The position numbers were made by a program, and so were the translations under genes. The notes under the pieces are model-generated. The model was given only the letters and a program-made list of their open reading frames with translations. It was not told where the DNA came from and did no database searches. Of a stretch of 64,000 nucleotides of DNA, positions 1 to 11,400 are shown piece by piece. Origin of the DNA: Aristolochia californica (taxonomy: Eukaryota > Streptophyta > Magnoliopsida > Piperales > Aristolochiaceae); the NCBI GenBank assembly GCA_029961685.1, contig JARWKL010000010.1:30778111-30842110 (forward strand), read 5' to 3'. Each line of letters opens with the position of its first letter. The first letter of the stretch is position 1.

Positions 1-753
1 CGAAGATACAATCTTTTGATTACTCAATTGTGTGTAATTTATGGTGTGACTCCAACCCAGCGTGGGTGTATGTGGGTGCAATTGGCCATTCTGGTGGCAT
101 AATTGTCATTTGGGATCCAACTGCTTTTGATGCTATTTCCGTCATTCCGGGGTGATACTCAATCGGTCTCCAGCTCCTAGATCACAACCTCGGTACTTCT
201 TGGGCGCTAGCTGGCATATATGGGCCTACTCGTTACCGTGATCGAGCATCTTTCTGGGAGGAAATCTTTCAGCTTGTCCAATTGTGGGACCTCCCTTGGC
301 TCATTGGAGGAGACTTCAATGCGACATTACTTTGCTCTGACAAAAGTCCTCCTGCCTCCCGAACCACATCAACCATGAGAGCTTTTTCTGACTTTATCAA
401 TAGTCTTGCTCTCTCCGAGGCTCCTCTCTCGGGGAAAAATTCACTTGGACAAATTGTCAGAACCCTCCTATTTTGTCTAAATTGGACAGATTTTTGCCAA
501 TATAGAATGGAACCTCCTATTTCCCAACACCTCTGGCCAAGTCCTAAACAAAATAGGATCTGACCATTGGCCTATCCAACTCAATTCTAGGCCTGTTACA
601 TGGGAAAGATCTCCCTTTCGGTTTGAGAATGCCTGGTTATTAACCGAGGCTTTCATCCCTTCTTTGAAATCGTGGTGGCTCGAATTGTAAAATCATCCGA
701 ACCCGGGCTGGGCCCTCCCTCGGAAACTCAAAGCCCTCAAGGCAAAGATCAGA

Positions 754-1983
754 ATGTGGGATAAAAATCACCGAATTTCTGCTGCTTCCCAGAAAGATTC
801 GATTCGCCGCCGCATTTCTGAGCTGGATCTACTGGAGGAACAGAGGTTACTCTCTCCTACTGATTTTTTGATTAGAAATAATTTAAATGTTGAATACCTT
901 ACGTTTCTTCGTTCTGAATCTGTCCGTTGGAAACAACGTTCAAGATTTCGTTGGATGGCTGAGGGTGATGGAAATACAAAGTTTTTCCATTTCATCGCCT
1001 CAGCCAGGAGGAGGACTAACCGTATCACTGCTCTCTGTAACGGAGACCAAGTGGTAACGAATAGTGCCTCCATTTCTAACCTTTTGGTGAAGTATTTCTC
1101 AGAGCTATATTCAGAAGTCTGTTTCAGAAGACCAAAAATCCATCCGCTTGACTTCGAGCGCATCTTAGCTGAAGACGCTGCTGACCTTGAAAAACCATTC
1201 TCCTCAGAAGAAATTGAACGGGCTGTGCTTGGCCTTCCTAAAGATAAAGCCCCCGGACCAGATGGCTTTAATGGTGAGTTTTATCACTGTTTTTGGGACC
1301 TGTTAAAAAATGATGTTTGTGCCTTCGTTCACAATTTTCACCAAGTGGGAATAACCCACTCTGGAATCGGCGCATCTTTTATTGCACTTATTCCTAAAAA
1401 CACTAATTCGGAGGGGCCTAAAGACTTTCGCCCTATTAGTCTCACTTCCAGTTCATATAAAATTATTGGGCGTCTATTGGCTAATCGGCTAAAAGCTGTC
1501 CTTTACAAGGTGATTAATCCTTGTCAAATTGCTTTTATCCGAGACAGAAACATCATGGACTCTTCTCTAACAGCTCATGAACTTCTTGATTCTTTCAAAA
1601 AATCTTCCCTTCCAAGGTTTGTTTTGAAAATTGATTTTGAGAAAGCTTTTGATCGGGTTGATTGGAAACTGGTGGATTATCTTTTTGACCGTATGGGTTT
1701 TGGTACAAGATGGAAATTTTGGATGAGGAGCTGTATTTCCTCTCCTTCTTATTCTGTTTTGGTAAATGGGAAACCCCGAGGATATTTCAAAGCTTCTAGG
1801 GGGATCAAACAAGGCGACCTCCTTTCTCCATTTATTTTTACTCTCGTTGGAGAATACCTTTCCTCTATGATCTGGTTTGCTAACGTTCGGGTTGGCTTAG
1901 TCCTGTTTTTTCTGATCCAATCCAAGACGTTCCCATTCTTCAGTTTGCTGATGATTCTATATTTTTTGGAGAAGGGTCCATGA
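754..1983 (+). pseudogene. LINE-1 reverse transcriptase fragment
   Basis: A 409-codon open stretch holds the RT core: a KWF/NTKFFH block near 960, the finger motif [12 protein letters not shown] near 1246, FRPISL near 1425, a palm block DFEKAFDRVDW near 1633 and GIKQGDLLSP near 1800. The catalytic FADD motif at about 1940 lies in a different frame, so a frameshift between about 1855 and 1940 breaks the domain. Inactive. Confidence 0.85.
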
Positions 1984-2103
1984 GACAAATCAAACACATG
2001 AAAGCAATTTTGAACATCTTTGAATTGACGTCTGGTCAAAAGATAAGCTGGGAAAAAAACAACAATTTTTGGATTTAATATTGATGCCTCTATTCTCATC
2101 TCA

Positions 2104-3852
2104 ATGGCGAACTATCTGGGTTGTAAGGTAGCATCCGTTCCGAGTACATATCTGGGCTTACCTTTGACTCCGTTCCTGCCTTCGAAAAACTCCTGGTTTC
2201 CGGTTGTTGAGAGGCTTGAGAAGCGTCTGGCTTCTTGGAAAGGTAAATGTTTATCCAAAGCTAGTAAACTGGTTCTAATTAAATCATGCCTTCATGGAAT
2301 TCCATCCTATTTTTTATCTTTGTACCATTGTCCAGCTTCTATTTGGGTTAGAATTGAATTTTTGAAAAGAAGATTCTTATGGGATGGGCCAAATGGGGAA
2401 AAAAAGTTTAATCTTGTAAAATGGGTAGATGTTTGTAAACCAATTGTAATGGGGGGCCTCGGGATTCGCGACGTTGCTACCACAAACAAGTCTCTGCTCT
2501 TAAAGTGGATTTGGAAGTTCAACATGCAACCCAATCTACTGTGGCACCGAATGGCAGCAATTAAATCCGGAAAAGAGAATGGCTGGTGGACGGATGGGGG
2601 AAGATTTTACAAGTTATCCCCCGTTTGGAAGAAAATTGCCAAACTCTTACCTACCTTCAAATCTGCCGTCAAATGCTATATTGAGAGTGGTACAGATACT
2701 CTATTCTGGTCGGATTGGTGGATAGGGGCTAGTTGTTTAAAGGAAAGTCATCCTCGTTTATTCCAACTGTCAAGATCTCGTAGCTCAATGATTTCTGACC
2801 ATTGGCAGTCTTCGGGTAGTTGGAATCTTCATCTTAGGCGAGCATTGAATGACTCTGAAGCTGTTGAAGCCACCGATCTGGTCAATTTACTTTCTGGTGT
2901 GGCCTTAAAAAACTCTGCCGATACACTCATCTGGACGCCCAACAAACAAGGTATGTTCTCTGCTGCTTCAACGTACCATTATATGATTTCATACCTGCCT
3001 CTCCACGCAGAACATCCTGCTGCTTTTGCATGGTCGCTCCCGATTCCTCCTCGCATCAAGTTTTTTATCTGGACGGTATGTCGAAAGAAAATCTTAACTT
3101 CTGACGCTTTGCAAAGATGAGACATTAATACTCCCAATCCAGAATGCCCATTTTGCAACACATCTCCTGAAACAGCAGATCACACGCTTCTACATTGCGA
3201 ATATGCTCATAAGATTTGGACCGAATTAATGGACAAAATCGGTTTATTATATTGCCCTTCGCCAGATTTGCAAAACACTATCTTAACTTTGGTTAGCTCT
3301 CGTCTTCCGAAGTTAGGGAAAATTTTAATATCTTGTTGTGTTGGGCACATTGCGTGGAATTTATGGAAACAAAGAAACAATGGCAAATTCAATCAGAAAG
3401 CTATTCCTTGGAATATTCTTTGTGAACAGATAGTCGGTCAAGTTAGCTCTTGGGTTCTCCTTCGCAAAGAATTCTGTGATCTAAGAACAACAAATATGTG
3501 GGAAAATTGGCAAAATGTTGCGAATATGTCTCTTCCATCGAAGGTTCCTATTATGGTAGAATGGACTAAACCTCCTCCTGGACACTTTAAATTAAATTTT
3601 GATGGAAGTGCTTTCGGGTGTCCGGGCCCAGCTGGATTTGGCGGAGTAATTCACGATGATCAAGCGAATCTTCTTTTCACTTATGCGGGTCCAATTGGAG
3701 TATCAGACTCTACTTGTGCGGAATTACATGGCTTGCTCAACGGACTGAAGCTTTTCAAACAAAAAAAGGTCGGTGCTCTCTTGGTTGAAGGGGATTCTCA
3801 AGTCATTATAAACTGGTGCTCCAAGCCATCAAAACCTCCTTGGCGTCATTGA
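2104..3852 (+). pseudogene. LINE-1 C-terminal region: zf-RVT linker and RNase H
   Basis: One frame carries the RT thumb/linker ([33 protein letters not shown]), stops at TGA 3118-3120, and continues with the zf-RVT cysteine/histidine cluster (CPFCN...H...C, about 3145-3200). An RNase H domain follows (NFDGSA near 3595, AELHGLLNGL near 3720, EGDSQV near 3790). The last RNase H helix continues past the stop at 3850 to about 3960. This domain order is typical of plant LINEs. Confidence 0.85.
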
Positions 3853-4062
3853 AAGATTTTTGATGAAATTTGTAATTTAACTTCTGGTTTATTATGCACT
3901 TGAAAACATGTTCCAAGATCCGCTAATCATTTAGCCGATGTTCAAGCGAAAAAAGGTGTTACCCTCCAACATCTTGTTGTGGAGGAAATGTCTTTTTAGT
4001 TTCAAGGTTTGTAATTTCTCTTATTAAATACATTTACAACTCTTCTCAAAAAAAAAAAAAAA

Positions 4063-6220
4063 CATTGGTGCTCCTCATAATTGGGGCCCAGTGAATACAT
4101 TAGATTAGCAGTAACTCATGAGAGGTGGGCATTGACACACTAACACAAACATGTGGCCTATTAGCTTCTACTGTGCAAGAGTGATATTTCAAGTTTATTC
4201 TTGCCATCTTTCTATAGTTCTTCTTAGACGTTTGTATTTGCTCTAAACTCTTAGGAGTCTCAGGAGCATACATTGTATATGCATCGGATTTTTGTGGTTT
4301 TGGGCCTGCATGATCTTGTGCCTAAGGAGGCTATACTTAGATGGAGTGATTATATCTATGCCTCACCCCCATTTATTTAGTTATTAATCTTTTGAGGGGG
4401 CTACTTCCAGACAGTCGTTATATTTACTCATTACTCTTACTAATTTTGTTATTTTATATTTTTTATACCTTAAGATGGGGTTTAGTTGATTAAAAGGAAA
4501 TCTCTTGACTGTCACAAAATTGTTTTGGTCATTGTAGCAGCAACATGGAACATCTGGAGAATTTTTTTTTTATGGAAAAAGCCACACTTTGGGTGTGATG
4601 ATTGGAAAATCCTTCCAGTACATTCTTTTCTAGGACAGCAAGTCTTGGAGCTTAGTTATTAGCTTTTTCTTATAAGAGGTAACTGCCTATTGGTTACCTC
4701 CTCTGAGGTTTGCATTACAGATACTATCACATGAGCGACTCCTGTGGATGTTTGGCTTAAGCTTAAGTTTGATAGCAATTCCAGGATTGACCTCAGGGCT
4801 GGCTGGTGGGGTTGGTTCTATCCTGGACTTAGCAGCAAATGTTTTGTTTTACTCTGCCGTTTTTGGTGATTTTATACTTTGTGAAATTAAACTTCGTGAA
4901 AGCAGAGTTGAGGGCCCTATTCCATGGCCTTAAGATCTTAAGGTATAATTTTCTTTGATCTCCTTGTTCTAAGAAAAAAAGAAATTGTCTAATCTCCTCA
5001 TGGTTGGAGGGGATTCAGTGGTATTTGATGTTTTCATTAATTAAGTCAAGTGGAATAAACATATCTCTTAGGCACCTTCTGGAAATTTTAGACTAGATGA
5101 AGGATATCAGTAACGCTTTCTCTTGAACTCAGCAGTTCTTGAGGTGCTATTTGTCTTGCTGATTCCTTGGACGGAAGTGGCACCTTTTGACAACACTTTG
5201 TTAATTAACCTTCTTATATCTCATGTATTATCCTTGATAGTGTCTTTAGTTGTTCTAGCGTCTTAAGGAACCTAGTATAGGCTCTTGTATCTGTTCTCTG
5301 TTTTATAAACTTTTCTCATCATGTTACAAAAAATGTCCTTATGTCCATGCAAAGAGTTGGAGATTCTTCTGTTGAGACTTTCAAGAAGGTTCAGTAATTT
5401 GTGGAGATGGTACTGCTGTTAAAGTATATTTGTTTAAATTTAAACTGTTAATATATGAGTAGATTGATTATTGTCAGCTTGACCTTGAATTCCCTTTTTG
5501 CAAAAAGGAAGAAATCCTTGAAAGTATGCTAGAGCTCTAAAAGTTGCTCCCTAGTTAGTGCCACTATTTTTCACATTGAAATTGTACCTTCTGATGACTA
5601 GTGTTTTTTCTGCTTGTCTGTTTGGATCGTGGTCTTGAAGAATAATATTTGAAACTTGGATTTCTCAGTGGTCTCTTTGTGTCATCTTGATCAGTGAAAG
5701 GCTTCAACGGTAAATCGTGCAATGAATGAAAATTGTTAGTGTATACGTGAGAGGGAGGGAAAGGGAGAGGGATAGGGAGAGCCAATGAACTAAGAGTCCC
5801 TTTAAATGCATTAAAGGGAAATTTGAGCCATTCATTGACAACTGATAAAAACTAATGAGTGCAAGCCAGTCTGACTTTATTCTTAGTCCATTTCTCATAT
5901 TTGTTGCAAAGAACATGGCTCTAGAGCATACTAACTTGATGTGAGCAATGCTCATATGGGAATGGGCAATGTTCTTTTTCATCTCAATTGCTTAATAAAA
6001 GTCTAGACATTGCAAGCTTGATGTTGGTCCTTGCTAAAAGGAAACATCTGCAGACAGCTTTCTCATAGATTGCCTGTATACTGCCTTAAATGATGTATCT
6101 TTTCCATTATCCTTTTTACTTGCTGTTCACACCAAAAAAAAAAAAAAAAAAAGACAGATTGGAAATTAACTGTTCTGCAGTACCTTTATGTGAGACTGAA
6201 AAACCTACTTCCATTTACAG
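4063..6220 (+). other. Non-coding stretch, probable 5' intron of the carrier gene
   Basis: No convincing exon was found. The sequence is AT-rich, with only short chance ORFs and stop codons in all frames. It includes a purine-rich patch at 5747-5782 and a poly(A) run at about 6134-6152, and ends in the acceptor CCATTTACAG at 6211-6220. I looked for the residues that should precede the EF-hand exon and did not find them. Confidence 0.5.
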
Positions 6221-6638
6221 GAAAACGATTTTTTGAGGAACTGGACAGTGATGGTGATGGGCAGGTTACTCTGGAAGATCTTGAAATTGCCATGGCAAAG
6301 AGGAGGCTACCACGGAGATATGCTCGGGATTTGCTGAGGCGAACTAGAAGTCATTTTTTCTCAAAATCAATTGGATGGAAACAATTTTTGACTTTGATGG
6401 AACAGAGGGAGCCTACAATTCTTCGAGCTTATACAACATTGTGTCTAAGTAAATCTGGAACTTTGCAGAAGAATCAAATCTTGACATCCCTCAAAAGCGC
6501 AGGTCTTCCAGCCAGTGAAGAAAATGTTGTTGCAATGATGCGATGTTTAGATGCAGATGCTGACGGATCTATTTCATATGGGCATTTCCGAAATTTTATG
6601 CTTTTACTTCCTTCTGAACGCCTTAAGGATGATCCCCG
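6221..6638 (+). CDS. SAMTL: SAMTL-type carrier exon: EF-hand region
   Basis: Acceptor at 6219-6220 and donor GTAAGT at 6639-6644. The exon begins with the last two bases of a Gly codon and ends with the first two of an Arg codon. It encodes 138 full codons with a canonical EF loop (DSDGDG) near 6242 and a second loop (DADADG) near 6548. The second loop ends in His rather than Glu/Asp at position 12, so its calcium binding is doubtful. Confidence 0.9.
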
Positions 6639-8388
6639 GTAAGTTGAACTTATCTTGGTTGTCCATGGGACTATCACTTGCCTTCAATTTCAGCTGTTCA
6701 ACATTTTTGGTTGAATGTAGTCATCATTATTATAGCCTTTTACAAACTGCTAGATATTCGCTTTATAAATCTCCCGGTCCCATTCTACCCTATTCTTTTA
6801 CTAATATCGTTGCCAGGTGACCCTTGTCTGAGCCTGTTCTCCCCTCAACTAGGGATGTATTTCTTCAGCCACTCTTTAGCCATGTGTGGGGAGACTATCA
6901 TTCACAGGAAACCAAAAAGAAAAGGGTATGGGGGGATAGGAAAACTCCTCTTTATTATTACATTAAGGTAAATATGTAGGTCCTTATTCTAGAACATACT
7001 GTCTGCATCAAAAGTAATTTGTTTGTATGCTTTAAGAGGAAGTTTAGAATTGTAGTACTGTAAAAAGAATAAAAATAGGTGAAGAATGGAGGAACAAAGA
7101 AGAAAGAGAATGAGATAAGAGAAGAGTGCGTTGAGAAAGACACTTCATGTGTTGAAACTCAGCCCCATTGTGCCTTTATTAATGACTTAAGTGACTTGAT
7201 GTCTATTTACACAATTACCCTTCATAAGTCAAAACTATATAACATCAAAATAACGAGTAATCTGGACCATATACTAATAACAAACACCTAATCTTGTTGA
7301 CACTTCTACAGACTGATATAGAGCATGTAAAATGACTAAAATACTTTTACTTGACATGTTACACTCTCCCTCAAGCTGGAGCATACAAGTATAGAAGCCC
7401 TGCTTATTACAAAACATCCCAAACTCACGCTTACCCAACGCATTGGTAAAGATATCATCAAGTAGGTCTCTGGACCAAACATATAGAATAACAATTTCCT
7501 TCCTCATCATTGCATCTTGAATGAAGTGGCAGTTGACCTCTATATGTTTAATTTGCTCGTGGAATACTAATTGTTAGCTGCCTAGTTATCAGAGTACATA
7601 ATCATGGTTTGGTAAATGTAGGTTCAATTCGTGGAGAATAGATTTGACCCACATAACATCCCAAGACTTACGGTAAAATTCGTCGTTGAACCCATCTGGC
7701 CCTGGGGCTCTATCCTTCGGCTAATCGAGAGCAGCCTCATCAATTTCTTCTTGAGAGAAAAGTCTCTCCAGCTATCCAGTCGAGAATAGGGCGGTTGAAG
7801 CACTCATTTGTATAGAGATCTATAAAAAACTTCACGAACACATTAGCAATGGAGACGCTATCCGTAATCTCCTCACCTTCATTGAGAATGGAGGATATAT
7901 GGTTAGTTCTCCTACGAGTTGAGGCAATGGCATGGAAGAACTTTGTATTGCCATCCCCATCATTTAGCCAATGGAATCTGGCCTGCTACTTCCAGTGAGT
8001 GGTTTCATTTTTTAGGAGATTTGAGAGATCTATCTTAGAAAGGCGGTGCCGGATAAAAATTTTCGCAGATGCAACAATAGCATTGAGGCTACGAGCCCAG
8101 GGCCTGATCACTAACTTTAGAGCTTTGAGCTTCAGTGGGAAGGACCACCCAGGGTTTGGGTGATGATAGAAATCTTCCCACCAATTCTTCAGTTGGGGGG
8201 CAAAAGAATCATTAAAGAACCAGGGGTTTTCAAATCTCAATGGAGAGTGTCCCCAGGTTGGGGGGTGAGAATTAATTATGATTGGCCAGTGGTCAGAGCC
8301 AATTTTGTTTAGGACTTGGCGGGAAGTGTTGGGGAAGAAGTGCAGCCAGTCATTATTTGCCAAAAAACGATCTAATTTGGAAAGAATT

Positions 8389-8419
<31 letters not shown>

Positions 8420-11400
8420 GGTTGTTCGTTGGACCAAGTAATTTTTTTTCCCGATAGCGGAATTTCAAGGAGCCTCAGTGAGACGAGGGGCAATCAGCCG
8501 AGTCCAGACGGCACGCCCACACGCCCACCACACAGCTCCAGCACAAGAGAAGGCAATGCACATACGGCAGAGGAAGCGCGTATGGCAGCCATCCAAGTTT
8601 GGGAAGCAATGCCAGCAAGCCTAGAGCACAAGGCCGAGCCAGTCGCACGCAAGGCAGCGCACCAACAGACGCGCAGAGGCGGGTCAAAATGGGGTTACAT
8701 GCGGCCAGGACTCCAAGCGCACGCGCGCAGCAAGGACTCCAGGCAGGGCGCGCGGCAAGACTCCAGGCGGGGCGCCAGCAGGACTCCACGCGGGGCGCGC
8801 GGCAAGACTCCACGCGGGGCGCCAGCAGGACTCCAGGCGGGGCGCGCGGCAAGACTCCACGCGGGGCGCCCGCAGGACTCCACGTGGGGCGCCCGCAGGA
8901 CTCCAGGCGGGCCGTGCGCAGGACTCCAAGCGGGGCACGCATGGCCAGGCGCCAGGAGACTCCAGAAGACTCCTGAAGGCACCGGAAGGCGCCAGAACGC
9001 ACCAGAAGTGGAGATCTCTAGAACCAAGGAGGTTTCTGGGCACCTCTAGAAATTTCTAGAGGTCAAGGACAACAACCAGGTTTCTAGGAATTTCTAGAGC
9101 CTTCTAAAGGCAAGGGAGGAGGCCTATAAATAGGAGGGGCCTCTCCCATTGTAAAACATTCTTGAGCATTCTTTGCATTCATTGCTCTCCAAGTGTATAG
9201 AGAGTTTTAGCCTTCAATAGAGTTGAGCTTTTCTCTTCCATCTCTTTGGTCTTTCCATTGTCCCTTTGTTTGGCAACATCGAGTGTGGGAGGTTGGGAAG
9301 AAGATCCGAGGCACAAGGAGGCTGACTAGTTCTTGGGAAGAACTAGGCCGCACAGGGTAGATATTCCGCTTGGCTAGACGGACTTAGCCAAAATCTAACC
9401 GCGTGACAACTGGTATCAGAGCAGCATTTCCAACCATGGCATCCACAAGTGGCGATGTAGCAGCTAGAGGTATGGAGTCACCCTCTGAAAATAATGTACG
9501 TTTTTGCGATTTCGAGTCTAGACTTGCAAGCACGGAGGATCGGTTTTCGAGTCTAGACTTGCACATGCACGGTTACCTGTCCCGGAATGGTTCCAAGGAT
9601 ACGATGACGACGTGCACAGTGCTATGGCCGTGATGCGATCCGAAATCAGGAGGGTCGATGAAGAGGTCAAGACCATTGCGAGAGAAGTTCGGGCGAGGCT
9701 CACCCTATGCGAAAGAGCCCTTGCGAATGGAGGAGGTTCGCAAGGGGGTGCAAAGATCAAGATACCGGAGCCGAAAGCCTTCACTAGAAAACGCGACCCA
9801 AAGGTAATAAACAATTTCCTTTGGCAAGTGGAACAATATTTCAACGCTTCAAAGTTAACCAGTGAAGAAGCCAAAGTCAGCACTACATCTATGTTCCTTG
9901 CGGAAGATGCTGTACTTTGGTGGAGGAGAAAGACTTCGGGCGAGCAAGGAGATGAAGCGCCGGTGGAAACATGGGAGGACTTCAAGAGAGAATTCCGACG
10001 CCATTTCTTTCCAGAGGACGTAGACTACCAAGCTCGGAAGGAGCTGCGTGCCCTCAGACAAAAAGGTACGATCCGAGAATACGTCCAAGCTTTCACTTCT
10101 CTTATGCTCTGCATTCCTCCTATGTCCGACGAGGATAGGCTCTTTTCCTTTCTGGCCGGGCTAAAGCCTTGGGCTAAGACCGAACTTCGTAGAAGGGAGG
10201 TAAAGTCCTTGGCTGTAGCCATAGCCACGGCTGAAAAGTTGACCGAGTACGAGCGAAAGTCGGAGGACAATGCTACTCGGCCAAGCAAGGACAACAGCTA
10301 CAACGGCCAGAAAAAGAAGCCAGAGAAAGAAAGGGAAAGGCCCGAACCCAGTGACACCCGCCACACCAACAACAAGAAGAAGGATGACAAAGGTAAGTCC
10401 TTCAAACGCCCTCTTAAATCTTTCATTTGCGAAGGGGAGCACATGGCAAGAGATTGCCCCAAGAAGAAATTGTTAAATGCTGCCCAATTCGAGAACGAAA
10501 AAGAGGAACCGCGGATAGGGGCACTATCCTTGCTCAATGCTGTTCGTTCGAAGGAGCCAAAAGCGAGTGTCAAAGAGGCAAGGCCGAACCGCAATCTTCT
10601 CTACTTGGATGTCATCATCAATGGATTCCAAGTTAAGGCCATGGTAGACACAGGGGCTACTCACAATTTCGTCTCAGAAGAGGAAGCGAGGCGTCTGAAG
10701 CTCAAGGCTACAAGAGACAGCAGCAGAATGAAAGCCGTGGATTCTGCAGCCAGGGAAGTCTCAGGGGTAGCCAAGGCCGTGTCTGCCAACGTTGGAGAAT
10801 GGGGTGGGAAGTTGGACTTCACCATCGTACCCATGGATGACTTCAAGGTCATTCTCGGCATGGACTTGCTCACAACTTGTAAGGCTTTCATTTTACCATC
10901 ACTAGGTGTAGTAGGTATCCTTGATGAGGGAGAGGCTTGTATGATCAATGGTTTCAAAACCAATGTAACCGAAAATGTTGAATCAATTAGCGCCCTCCAG
11001 CTTAAGCGGGGTCTTAAGCAGGGCTATTCCACCTACTTAGCGGCCTTCTGTGAGGTGAAAGAAGACGTGGCCCAAGTGATTCCCAAGGAGATGACGGGAG
11101 TCCTGAACGAGTTCAGGGATGTCATGCCAAAAGAGCTATCCCCTTGTCTGCCACCAAGGAGGGGAGTGGATCACAAGATCGAGCTGGAACCTGGAGTGAA
11201 ACCGCCCTCAAAAGCTCCTTACCGCATGGCGCCTAAGGAGTTGGAAGAGTTGAGGAAGCAACTAAGCGAGCTGCTTGAAGCGGGGTTCATTCAGCCATCC
11301 AAAGCTCCTTACGGGGCACCGGTCTTATTCCAGTGCAAGAAGGATGGTTCTATGCGCCTGTGCATCGACTACAGAGCTTTGAACAAGATCACCATCAAGA

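Larger units (their letters stand above)
1..4062 (+). mobile_element. LINE-1: degenerate L1-type non-LTR retrotransposon, 5' part outside window
   Basis: Plant L1-type LINE ORF2 read on the plus strand in the usual order: an AP-endonuclease remnant (1 to about 600, with GGDFNA near 310 and a DHWP-like motif near 560), reverse transcriptase (754-1983), a zf-RVT linker (2104-3200) and an RNase H domain (about 3580-3960). It closes with a poly(A) run at 4048-4062. Frameshifts near 450 and 1870-2100 and stop codons such as TGA 3118-3120 make it non-functional. The left end lies outside the window, so ORF1 is not visible. It probably sits in a 5' intron of the carrier gene that continues at 6221; that placement is inference. 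Confidence 0.9.
8479..9408 (+). repeat. Gypsy 5' LTR
   Basis: 930 bp, beginning TGAGACGAGGGG and ending CCGCGTGACA. It contains a GC-rich array of 24-bp units (about 8715-8945), a TATA-like box at 9125-9132 and the sequence just upstream of the primer-binding site. Most differences from the 3' LTR are C/T or G/A transitions, as expected for methylated plant repeats. Confidence 0.93.

Noticed and set aside
4748..4933. 61-codon ORF in the 5' intron tested as a missing carrier exon
   Set aside because: No similarity to the expected N-terminal region of the carrier family and no convincing splice borders.
8282..9049. Long Arg/Gly-rich and Pro-rich ORFs on both strands over the 5' LTR
   Set aside because: They follow the 24-bp stop-free tandem unit of the gypsy LTR and recur identically in the 3' LTR. 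Open frames are a by-product of the repeat period, not coding evidence.
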